The notes under the pieces were generated by a model. That model was given only the letters and a program-made list of their open reading frames with translations, did no database searches and had not been told where the DNA came from. The translations under genes and the position numbers were made by a program. Shown here piece after piece: positions 6,623 through 11,778 of a DNA stretch of 11,778 nucleotides (the first letter of the stretch is position 1; each line of letters opens with the position of its first letter). Origin of the DNA: JAAYRQ01 sp035647815 (GTDB lineage Bacteria; Bacillota; Syntrophomonadia; Syntrophomonadales; Syntrophomonadaceae); NCBI GenBank assembly GCA_035647815.1, contig DASRMR010000060.1:1-11778 (forward strand), read 5' to 3'.

Positions 6623-8358
6623 TATTCTCGCACCTGCCTCCTTAGTTCATCCATGACTATATCTATTACACTTGTCAGTTCTCCTTCGTTATTAACTCCT
6701 TCTACCCTGATTATTCCTGTGTGGTTTAAAGTTGACGCTCCAGCAAGCGCGGGAACTCCTGTCATGCCAAAATTAGTATCTATATCATAATTGCCATTTG
6801 TGACTTCTTCCGCCATGTTTTCCATTGCCTTAGATACAGTGTCTAGGTTACCTTCTACGCCAATAGCAAGCCCTTCTGGTAGCATTGCACCTATTTCGTC
6901 TGCAAATAACTTTGAGGGGGAACCTATTTTAAAAAAGCCTTTAATTCCATCAACAATTCCGCCAATCCAACCGCTTATTTTGTCTTTAAGCCATCCAGCA
7001 GCACTTTTGATTCCTTCCCACAAACCCTTTACTAAATCAGCACCGACACCCATAATTGCGGTCATCCCCTCTGCGAATCCGCTTACTATTCCTTTTATTA
7101 TTTTTGGGACTGCTTTGACTATTGCAACTATGATCTGTGGCAAATTTTTTATAAGTGATGTCAGTAGCTTAATTCCCGTTTCTGCAATCTTTGGAATTGA
7201 AGAGATAAAGTAATCAATCATGCTATTAATTATCTCTGGAAGCCTTTCGATTAATTGCGGTATTGCTGCTATAAGCCCCTCTCCTAACCCTATTATTAAC
7301 TGCATTGCAGCATCTAATAATAAAGGCAAGTTGCTAATTAACCCTTCAACTATGGTCATTATTGCTTCGAGCGCGGCAGGTATTAATATTGGCAATGCCT
7401 GTCCTATTCCATTTACGAGTGTTATTACCAACTCCGTTGCCATACTTGCAAGCATTGGTAAATTTTCAATTAATGCATCTATCAGTGTTACTATTATGTC
7501 TGGTAATCCTTTTAAAATGTTACCTGTCATTGGGAGTAAGTTGTTAAACATAAAGGTTGTAACTGTTTCAGCTAAAGCATTTAGTGAAGGCATTATATCT
7601 TCTCCTATTGCCAACGTTCCTAAAACATTTGAAAACGCACTCTTCATAGCTGCCATGGATCCTGTAATTGTATCTTCCGCTTCAATCGCTGTAGTACCCG
7701 TAATCCCTAATTCTTGTTGTATCGCATGAACTGCCATAAATATATCATCTAAATTTGAAATGTCATACTCTACTCCTGTTAGTTCTTGAGCGTCTTTTAA
7801 TAGTCGCTCCATTTCTCCTTTAGTGCCACCATAACCCAATTTCAAGTTATCCAGCATTGTGTAGTTCTCTTTTGCAAATCCCTGATATGCATTTTGTATA
7901 TCTCGCATGTCAGTACCCATTTTATTGGCGTTATCGCCCATATCCACCATTGCTGTATGAGCTACTTTAGCAGCTTCTTTGGTATCTCCACCCATAGATT
8001 GCAATAACGATGCAGAGAAGGATGTAACATTTTCCATATAATCATTAGCCGACACACCGACAGTTTTATAAGCTTCATTTGCATACGTCCTTACCGTGTC
8101 TGCATGATCCTTAAATAAAGTTTCTATACCACCTATGGATTGTTCTAGGTCGCCACCCTCGGATATAGATTTTCCTATGATGGCGCCCACACCTGCTACT
8201 GCACCTGCAACTCCAATTTTTAAAGCCGAACCCATCTTACTTCCTGCACTCTTGCCAGCTCTTTTAGCCTCAGGGTCTAATGTTTTTTGTATTTCTCCAC
8301 TTATACCTTTAGCTGATGGCATAATCTGCACATATGCTTTTCCTAATTCCGTAGCCAT
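6622..8358 (-). CDS. Tape measure protein (TP901-type)
   Basis: The tape measure fills the tail tube, sets tail length and probably helps DNA enter the cell. At 578 aa it is short for the family; at 1.5 angstrom per helical residue it would suggest a tail of roughly 85-90 nm. Residues about 60-240 hold the conserved TP901-type region (EQSIGGIETLF, GVSANDYMENVTSFSASL, MGDNANKMG, DIQNAYQGFAKENYTMLDNL). Residues about 275-435 are strongly hydrophobic, with Leu/Ile-Pro motifs spaced 22 residues apart. The C-terminal part has the usual FFKIGSPSKLFADEIG ... GLAIGV segment (475-500). The start ATG follows GGGAGGTAACCT and lies 3 bases after the stop of the chaperone frame. The amphipathic and hydrophobic content matches both the chaperones encoded just upstream, which keep it soluble, and its final place in the tube. 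Bacterial hosts for this family are broad, so it gives no species-level clue. Confidence 0.95.
   Translation of the reverse strand: MATELGKAYVQIMPSAKGISGEIQKTLDPEAKRAGKSAGSKMGSALKIGVAGAVAGVGAIIGKSISEGGDLEQSIGGIETLFKDHADTVRTYANEAYKTVGVSANDYMENVTSFSASLLQSMGGDTKEAAKVAHTAMVDMGDNANKMGTDMRDIQNAYQGFAKENYTMLDNLKLGYGGTKGEMERLLKDAQELTGVEYDISNLDDIFMAVHAIQQELGITGTTAIEAEDTITGSMAAMKSAFSNVLGTLAIGEDIMPSLNALAETVTTFMFNNLLPMTGNILKGLPDIIVTLIDALIENLPMLASMATELVITLVNGIGQALPILIPAALEAIMTIVEGLISNLPLLLDAAMQLIIGLGEGLIAAIPQLIERLPEIINSMIDYFISSIPKIAETGIKLLTSLIKNLPQIIVAIVKAVPKIIKGIVSGFAEGMTAIMGVGADLVKGLWEGIKSAAGWLKDKISGWIGGIVDGIKGFFKIGSPSKLFADEIGAMLPEGLAIGVEGNLDTVSKAMENMAEEVTNGNYDIDTNFGMTGVPALAGASTLNHTGIIRVEGVNNEGELTSVIDIVMDELRRQVRE
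7099..7506 (-). repeat. 22-residue repeats in the tape measure protein
   Basis: Leu/Ile-Pro pairs begin at residues 300, 322, 344, 366 and 388, exactly 22 apart, then at 406 (18) and 417 (11); another Leu-Pro lies at 285. Each unit is an amphipathic/hydrophobic helix of the form LPxLI followed by aliphatic residues and a Gly or Asn end. Repeats of 11 or 22 residues are known in tape measure proteins. Confidence 0.8.
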
Positions 8359-8361
8359 AGG

Positions 8362-8718
8362 TTACCTCCCTTCTATAATTCTTTGTCTTTCTTCTTCAAA
8401 CTCCTTGCCAGATGTGAATGAACTTACTTCGCTTTCTTTTTCGTAAAGGTGTTCTAATATTGGCTTTGGTTTATTTAAACCTTTTTCTGCATCTTTGGTT
8501 TTTGTCCACAAGAGTAAATTAAGCCTGTCAATAATCCCCGATAATAATAAAATATTAGGTGATACTTTAGATCCACTTAATTTCATTTTTATCCTTGAAT
8601 CATCTCTTAGCCCTATACAAAAAACAGCCACCGTTGCAGGTGGCAGTTTTCTATAATTATATATCTGATAAGTTTCAGCAAGGTCACAAATAAGCTCCTT
8701 CTCGCCTATTTTTATCAT
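8362..8718 (-). CDS. Tail assembly chaperone, second frame (GT-type, DUF5361-like)
   Basis: This frame encodes the T part of a lambda GT-like chaperone, which binds the tape measure during tail assembly. Its 118 residues contain the conserved LICDLAETYQIYNYRKLP segment (9-26), GLRDDSRIKMKLSG (36-49) and WTKTKDAEKGLNKP (71-84), a set I recognise from DUF5361-type phage proteins. Its own ATG at 8718 has no ribosome binding site (ACTCCTAATCCTTGCACAG precedes it). The frame is open back to a TGA at 8749-8751 and includes the A_AAA_AAC slippery site at the end of the upstream G gene. The natural product is therefore probably a -1 frameshift fusion: 87 residues of G, six joining residues (LLILAQ), then this whole frame, about 211 aa. 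Independent translation from ATG 8718 cannot be excluded. It lies directly before the tape measure gene, as in lambda. Confidence 0.88.
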   Translation of the reverse strand: MIKIGEKELICDLAETYQIYNYRKLPPATVAVFCIGLRDDSRIKMKLSGSKVSPNILLLSGIIDRLNLLLWTKTKDAEKGLNKPKPILEHLYEKESEVSSFTSGKEFEEERQRIIEGR

Positions 8719-8729
8719 CTGTGCAAGGA

Positions 8730-8996
8730 TTAGGAGTTTTTTATTTCTTCACCACTATTTTTAAATATTTCAATTATTTCTTGTGTCATTTTATCAATAG
8801 GTACTATCCCATTTTCGCTTCTTATATGGTTCTTTAACTGGGTTGTCTGCTCTTTCCCTAATATTTGATTAACAATTTTACCTAGTATTACAGGGTTATC
8901 TTCTAACTCCCCTAGATTTTCAATTAATTCATAATCATTTTTGACATCTTTAGAAATGGCAAACTCAAATCCTGATGATGTTTTTCCTTTAATCAT
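8730..8996 (-). CDS. Tail assembly chaperone G-type
   Basis: This 88-aa soluble protein is the first of the paired tail assembly chaperones. It begins MIKGKTSSGFEF and includes a VILGKIVNQILG segment followed by KNHIRSENGIVPIDKMTQEI, a pattern typical of Firmicutes tail chaperones encoded between tail tube and tape measure. The start ATG has an AGGAGG 8 bases upstream that overlaps the end of the tail tube gene. The gene ends with codons ATA AAA AAC TCC TAA, where the run of A residues makes a -1 slippery site two codons before the stop. Most ribosomes would finish here and make the short form in excess; a minority would shift into the GT frame, as known for lambda G/GT. That ratio matters for tail assembly in lambda; it is untested here. 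Confidence 0.92.
   Translation of the reverse strand: MIKGKTSSGFEFAISKDVKNDYELIENLGELEDNPVILGKIVNQILGKEQTTQLKNHIRSENGIVPIDKMTQEIIEIFKNSGEEIKNS
8736..8742 (-). other. Programmed -1 ribosomal frameshift site A_AAA_AAC (G to GT)
   Basis: On the coding strand the heptamer AAAAAAC lies in the phase X_XXY_YYZ: the last base of ATA, then AAA, then AAC of the G frame. The zero-frame stop follows after one further codon (TCC TAA). A one-base backward shift continues with CTC CTA ATC CTT GCA CAG ATG and enters the DUF5361-like frame with no stop. Possible downstream pairings start about 6 bases after the heptamer (TCCTT 8729-8725 with AAGGA 8700-8696, or CTTGC 8727-8723 with GCGAG 8705-8701). Both are weak and exclude each other, and there is no strong internal Shine-Dalgarno site upstream, so the stimulator is unclear. 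Confidence 0.85.
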
Positions 8997-9008
8997 CTGA
9001 AATTCCTC

Positions 9009-9581
9009 CTATTCGCCTGCTTCTGGCGTCGCTGGTTTTGTTATATATTCGTAATGTGTATTTTCTGCTTCATCTGGGAACGCTGTTGTAGTGATGTCAT
9101 ACCCTACGGCGTCCGCGTCCGAATATGCAATTTCACCTATCTCTGTGGTCTTTCCGCGAGGAATTACAATTCGCTTAAGCACTCCGCCTTTCATCACCAT
9201 GTCAACTACGATTGATAACTCTTCTGCGTCCTTTGAATTGGCCTTTACCTCAATTCCTGTATCTAATGTACCCGTTACATTGCTGGACCCATAAACAAAT
9301 TTAAGGACTTCTACATTAAGCCCTTCGATTAATTTATACCCAAATGTGTCTGGCTTACCTGTTTGTACTGCTAATACTTCATCCCCGCCCCACGCCTTAA
9401 CAGTTTCGGATTCGGGACTGTTTGCGTTTGTCAATCCATCTTCTGAAATGTACCCCAAAGATTTAAAGCTTGCGTTTAATTCTGTAGTAGCATCGGTTGG
9501 CAATACTGTTTCTAATGGTGCATAATAGACTGCCCCGCCCACTTTAGGCTTTCCATATGTTACATTTTTTGAATCTTGCAT
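9009..9581 (-). CDS. Major tail protein (tail tube protein)
   Basis: This 190-aa protein forms the stacked rings of the tail tube. It has the family pattern at its N-terminus (YGKPKVGGAVYYAPLETVLP, 9-28) followed by SLGYISEDGLTN (46-57), and a central ESETVKAWGGDEVL segment; these are typical of the phage tail tube family found in Firmicutes siphoviruses. Only one tail tube gene is visible and no sheath gene is present, so the tail is non-contractile. The C-terminus is Pro/Glu-rich (ITKPATPEAGE) and could be exposed, but no extra Ig-like domain is fused on. The ATG start follows GAGGAGATAGATC with good spacing. The gene sits between the tail terminator and the chaperone pair, the expected position. 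Confidence 0.93.
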   Translation of the reverse strand: MQDSKNVTYGKPKVGGAVYYAPLETVLPTDATTELNASFKSLGYISEDGLTNANSPESETVKAWGGDEVLAVQTGKPDTFGYKLIEGLNVEVLKFVYGSSNVTGTLDTGIEVKANSKDAEELSIVVDMVMKGGVLKRIVIPRGKTTEIGEIAYSDADAVGYDITTTAFPDEAENTHYEYITKPATPEAGE

Positions 9582-9595
9582 GATCTATCTCCTCT

Positions 9596-9931
9596 CTAGT
9601 AATGCTTAATATCATATACTGCTTGATATCTATATTTTTTAGTTGTTGTATCAGTAAAATTGTAATCTGTATTTAAACTTACGCTTGCTATGTTGTCAAG
9701 TTCTATTAAACTATCTACTGCCTGCTTTACCTCTTCATTTAATGTAGATGCTCCATACATACTTTCTGAATAAGATTGAAATGCGAAAGTAGATGAGGAT
9801 AAGTGATTGTTTCTATCGCTACCTGTTTTCTCAAATAATATATATTCTGGCGGTGCTGGCTCTGGTTTTTCAAGATAGACTGATACAGTAAGTTTTTGTT
9901 TTAAATGATTTAGAATTGTTATTTCTATCAT
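9596..9931 (-). CDS. Tail terminator / tail completion protein
   Basis: The 111-aa protein probably caps the tail tube on the head side, by analogy with SPP1 gp17 and lambda gpU-like proteins. It has an N-terminal strand-rich part with a PEPAPPEYILFEKTGSD segment, and a LNEEVKQAVDSLIELDNIASVSLNTDYNFTDTTTKKYRYQAVYDI segment (positions about 64-108) whose helix-then-strands pattern and terminal YRYQAVYDI are typical of that group. The start overlaps the previous stop in ATGA and follows AGGTGAAGAAAG. Its place just before the tail tube gene is the usual one for a terminator. The family name is assigned from pattern and position, without an alignment. Confidence 0.78.
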   Translation of the reverse strand: MIEITILNHLKQKLTVSVYLEKPEPAPPEYILFEKTGSDRNNHLSSSTFAFQSYSESMYGASTLNEEVKQAVDSLIELDNIASVSLNTDYNFTDTTTKKYRYQAVYDIKHY

Positions 9932-10185
9932 CTTTCTTCACCTACCAAAGCATTTAACATAAATGCTTTATTTAATTTTCTTTCAAGTTCGTCTTTATAA
10001 ATCATTCCTATTTCTGTCTTATCGCCATTGTGAATGGGTATTTTAACTTCTTGCCTAAGGTTGGGTTTAATCATTGGTTCAATTATTGGTGCGGTAAATG
10101 TTGCTTGTGCTGCTGCATATCCACATTTAGTGCAAATCAAATCATTACCATGCCCTGATCTAACAAAATCATGTTTACACTTCAT
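9928..10185 (-). CDS. Small protein with zinc-ribbon-like Cys/His motif in the connector block
   Basis: The 85-aa protein has the N-terminal pattern Cys3-x-His5 ... His12 ... Cys18-x-x-Cys21-Gly, which fits one zinc site of the CxH/CxxC ribbon type. The rest has no clear fold: a Pro-rich middle (APIIEPMIKPN), a basic strand-like segment and a C-terminal helix (KDELERKLNKAFMLNALV). I cannot name a family. Two starts are next to each other: GTG at 10188 and ATG at 10185. A GGCGG lies 7 bases before the ATG and 4 before the GTG, so the ATG is preferred; it overlaps the preceding stop as TGATG. The gene sits between the small connector-region protein and the tail terminator, so a role at the head-tail joint or as a late regulator is possible, but neither is shown. 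Confidence 0.7.
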   Translation of the reverse strand: MKCKHDFVRSGHGNDLICTKCGYAAAQATFTAPIIEPMIKPNLRQEVKIPIHNGDKTEIGMIYKDELERKLNKAFMLNALVGEER

Positions 10186-10421
10186 CACCTCACCGCCTTT
10201 AGTATAGAATTGTTTCTTAGGTTGTCAGCTTTTGCTTGGTAAGTATCAGCATATACCATTGCATTAGCACGATTTTTGCCTACATGCAAATCACTTTTAT
10301 AGCCTTCGCCTAGACTGTTAAGTGCACTATTTGCCTTACCTTTTAAAACAGATTGCATTTCTTCGGACTGCATTAACTGTCTTACGCCTGCCCGATTGAG
10401 TTCAAATTTAAGTTTACTCAT
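10185..10421 (-). CDS. Small connector-region (minor capsid-like) protein
   Basis: This 78-aa basic protein probably belongs to the head-tail joint. Sequence elements such as KFELNRAGVRQLMQSEEMQSVL (residues 5-26), HVGKNRANAMVYADTYQAKADNLRNN (46-71) and a final LLKA-type end (ILKAVR) recur in short 'minor capsid' proteins encoded between head closure and tail terminator in Firmicutes siphoviruses, and resemble the start and end of the HK97 gp10 family. It is shorter than usual gp10 proteins (about 120 aa or more), which suggests a minimal form and not a broken one, because both ends are in place. The ATG start follows GGTGGAAAGAT. The gene overlaps the head-closure gene by 8 bases. The exact role is inferred from position. 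Confidence 0.75.
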   Translation of the reverse strand: MSKLKFELNRAGVRQLMQSEEMQSVLKGKANSALNSLGEGYKSDLHVGKNRANAMVYADTYQAKADNLRNNSILKAVR

Positions 10422-10752
10422 ATCTTTCCACCATCACTTTTTTGTTCCAATCAAGCGGTATCATCTCTTCTATTCCTTGAAGTGGTATGCCAAATACTCG
10501 CCACCTCTCACCAAAGAATCTAACTTCTTGATTCTCCCAAGTATTTGTATCGCCTTTAGGAATTGCAAGAGTATATACCGCTGTTCTACCTGTTAAATCT
10601 TTAGTGTTGATTACGTCCTCTGTGCTTGTAGGCCTGACTAATACATTATCAACTTCTACTTCCATATCTTCAAGAATAGGTTTATCGAATGGGTCCCTAC
10701 CTACTTCTCTTTTGTTAATAAGCGTTACTGTCATTCCTTTAATCATTGCCAT
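10414..10752 (-). CDS. Head closure / minor capsid protein
   Basis: This protein likely seals the connector below the portal after DNA packaging, in the manner of SPP1 gp16-like head-closure proteins. The pattern is: IKGMTVTLINKREVGRDPFDKPI, VEVDNVLVRPTSTEDV, GRTAVYTLAIPKGDTNTWENQEVRFFGERWRVFG, and a final MIPLDWNKKVMVERYE. All of these are typical of that minor capsid group. The frame is open from a TTG at 10761, but GGGGTGA touches that TTG directly; the ATG at 10752 lies 9 bases behind it and is preferred (112 aa). A third ATG at 10746 is less well spaced, though its ATGATTAA overlap with the upstream stop is the same as at the holin-amidase junction. The preferred start overlaps the adaptor gene by 14 bases. 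Confidence 0.82.
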   Translation of the reverse strand: MAMIKGMTVTLINKREVGRDPFDKPILEDMEVEVDNVLVRPTSTEDVINTKDLTGRTAVYTLAIPKGDTNTWENQEVRFFGERWRVFGIPLQGIEEMIPLDWNKKVMVERYE

Positions 10753-11134
10753 AGAAATCAATCACCCCATAACGTTGCTTTCTTAGTCCTAGTCTTGACA
10801 ATTCTGTCCTTTTGATAAACAATCCTCCGCCTGGTACCAGATAAGACCCTTGAAATGAATAGCCTAAAGCCGATTGTGACATTTGTGTCATTGGTTCGTT
10901 TTCAGTTGATGTAAGCAAAGTTCTAGCAACAACATCAACCGTGACCGACTTGACCACGCTTGCATATGCCTGATCGGATTCGACCATCTCGTCGAGGTTC
11001 TTGCCGACGTTCCTGGCTTCGACCCGGAGACTGTCCGACACGACCGGCAAAAGCGACGATGCTCGCGATAATTCTTCAGGGGTTAATTCGCGAAAAAGTT
11101 CTATTATGTCTTGTACTGTTGCGAAGTCTGTCAT
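10739..11134 (-). CDS. Head-tail adaptor protein (Gp19/Gp15/Gp42-like family)
   Basis: The 131-aa protein is expected to bind below the portal as the first head-tail adaptor. It begins MTDFATVQDIIELFRELTPEE, has the conserved middle ASSLLPVVSDSLRVEA and VTVDVVARTLL, and ends with the pattern typical of the family (SQSALGYSFQGSYLVPGGGLFIKRTELSRLGLRKQRYGVIDFYG). Length is normal for the family. The start ATG follows AGGAGGCAATA, and the gene lies just after the capsid gene. Base composition changes inside it. Codons for roughly residues 22-65 (about 10940-11070) are GC- and CpG-rich (10981-11040 is about 62% GC), while the last 60 residues lie in DNA of about 40% GC, like the genes downstream. 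The protein reads through without a break, so any exchange was in frame. Confidence 0.9.
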   Translation of the reverse strand: MTDFATVQDIIELFRELTPEELSRASSLLPVVSDSLRVEARNVGKNLDEMVESDQAYASVVKSVTVDVVARTLLTSTENEPMTQMSQSALGYSFQGSYLVPGGGLFIKRTELSRLGLRKQRYGVIDFYGND

Positions 11135-11156
11135 TATTGCCTCCTATAGAAGTACA

Positions 11157-11178
11157 GGGACTGCCCGAAGGCAGCCCC
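11157..11178 (-). promoter_or_regulatory. Stable UUCG-loop hairpin after the capsid gene
   Basis: On the transcribed strand GGGGCTGCC (11178-11170) pairs with GGCAGTCCC (11165-11157) in a 9-bp stem closed by a TTCG loop, the very stable C(UUCG)G tetraloop. One pair is G-U on this strand, but on the other strand the same position is an A-C mismatch, so the structure favours the leftward transcript. No T-run follows, so it is not a standard terminator. It could block 3' decay, mark a processing point or lower read-through. Confidence 0.7.
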
Positions 11179-11190
11179 CATTCAGTTTTA

Positions 11191-11778
11191 TCAGCTCTTC
11201 AGGTTAGCGGCGGCAACAACTTTCGTTCCACCCTTAACAACCTTGCCGGTGGCGGCTACAACTTCAACCACAGCGATGGTTTCGCCTTCAATAGCGGCGA
11301 TCTCTGCGTTTTCAGTGTAATCGGCCCATCCATCTTCGGTGTCAACTACAACGGTATTCACGCGCGGGATAGTTCCGTTTTTCTTCAGCAAGTATTTGTT
11401 ATTAGCCCCAAGATCAGGAGCGACTGCAACCTTAGTTCCACCCGCCAAATTAGTGGCTGCGGACAAGGTCAAAGTCAATCCGCTTGCAGGAGCTTCAGTT
11501 ACGATGCGAGAGAATGCGGTTCCATCCAGGATCCCCCATCCAAGATACAGTTCGCAGCGCAGGTACACTTGGTTGTGACCCTTAAGGTCGCCGGCCTCGG
11601 AGTCGTTGTCCGGATTGCCGTATTGGATGATTTCCAACGGAATCGTTTTTGCATAGCCCCATTTGAAGGCGTTTGCAAAGTCACCCAGGATGGCGCGTCC
11701 GGTGTCATTGGTCATATCAGATACAGTTTTGTTGATGTCGGTACTGAGCCCGTTGATGGTTTGAGGATTTGCTCCCCA
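11191..11778 (-). CDS. Major capsid protein (HK97-fold), C-terminal part, with appended C-terminal domain
   Basis: This is the C-terminal 195 residues of the capsid shell protein; the frame stays open to the right edge, so the N-terminus is off the window. The segment SNDTGRAIL-like (MTNDTGRAILGDFANAFKWGY), IPLEIIQYGNPDNDSEAGD and the closing LKGHNQVYLRCELYLGWGILDGTAF are typical of HK97-fold capsid proteins of Firmicutes siphoviruses. An internal ATG at 11715 is part of the fold and not a true start. After SRIV (about 11500) a further 102 residues follow, with two GGTKV motifs near its start and end and beta-like strands (TKVAVAPDLGANNKYL; ETIAVVEVVAATGKVVKGGTKVV). This looks like a surface-exposed domain added to the capsid core. 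GC content (about 52-57% in sampled 60-base blocks) is well above the tail genes. A stable hairpin follows the stop codon. Confidence 0.93.
   Translation of the reverse strand, partial: WGANPQTINGLSTDINKTVSDMTNDTGRAILGDFANAFKWGYAKTIPLEIIQYGNPDNDSEAGDLKGHNQVYLRCELYLGWGILDGTAFSRIVTEAPASGLTLTLSAATNLAGGTKVAVAPDLGANNKYLLKKNGTIPRVNTVVVDTEDGWADYTENAEIAAIEGETIAVVEVVAATGKVVKGGTKVVAAANLKS

Noticed and set aside
6791..8446. Long plus-strand open frames antisense to the tape measure gene (for example 7220-7729)
   Set aside because: They lie opposite a well-supported gene, have no good ribosome binding sites, and their Ile/Ser/Pro-rich composition is the complement of the hydrophobic tape measure repeats.
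8362..8718. GT frame as an independently started gene
   Set aside because: The ATG at 8718 has no ribosome binding site while an exact slippery heptamer links the frame to the upstream gene; independent start is kept only as a minor possibility.
11499..11708. Second minus-strand frame within the capsid gene
   Set aside because: It is the +1/-1 shadow of the capsid frame in GC-richer DNA; the capsid frame carries the recognisable HK97 motifs.
1..11778. CRISPR array, tRNA, insertion sequence or toxin-antitoxin system
   Set aside because: No regularly spaced direct repeats, no cloverleaf-like sequence, no transposase and no recognisable toxin or antitoxin pair were found on either strand by eye.

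Overview
The window is the late (structural and lysis) part of a siphovirus-type prophage or phage genome, most likely from a low-GC Gram-positive host of the Clostridia/Bacilli type. Three things support this: most of the DNA is AT-rich; strong GGAGG-type ribosome binding sites precede nearly every gene, including some with GTG or TTG starts; and the capsid, tail-tube, chaperone, holin and amidase proteins belong to families common in Firmicutes siphoviruses. No tRNA, rRNA, integrase, terminase or portal gene is visible. Species cannot be set from the sequence.

Apart from one small gene at the left edge, everything is on the minus strand and is read from the right edge to the left. The order of transcription is: C-terminal part of the HK97-fold major capsid protein (cut by the right edge); a stable UUCG-loop hairpin; head-tail adaptor; head-closure protein; a small connector-region protein; a small protein with a Cys/His zinc-ribbon-like motif; tail terminator; tail tube protein; tail chaperone G; the second chaperone frame (GT), reached by a canonical A_AAA_AAC slippery site; tape measure; a 119-aa tail protein of unknown family; a 590-aa tail-tip protein with an internal duplication; a 477-aa baseplate/fibre-like protein; a 458-aa baseplate-hub-like protein; an internal terminator-like hairpin; a phage holin; and an N-acetylmuramoyl-L-alanine amidase endolysin. 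A symmetric bidirectional terminator follows the amidase and separates it from a convergent plus-strand gene of 73-78 aa with no recognised function.

The genes are tightly packed, with overlaps of 1 to 14 bases or short gaps, as expected for one late operon. The two internal hairpins (after the capsid gene and before the holin) could adjust the ratios of capsid, tail and lysis products. The right end (capsid gene and the 5' part of the adaptor gene) is clearly richer in GC and CpG than the rest, which suggests a recombination joint inside the adaptor gene.

This is mostly a recognisable phage late module, not a new defence or mobile system. The items most worth a second look are the frameshift site, the zinc-ribbon protein in the connector block, the duplicated motif in the 590-aa tail protein, the hub gene placed last in the tail block, and the unknown convergent gene.
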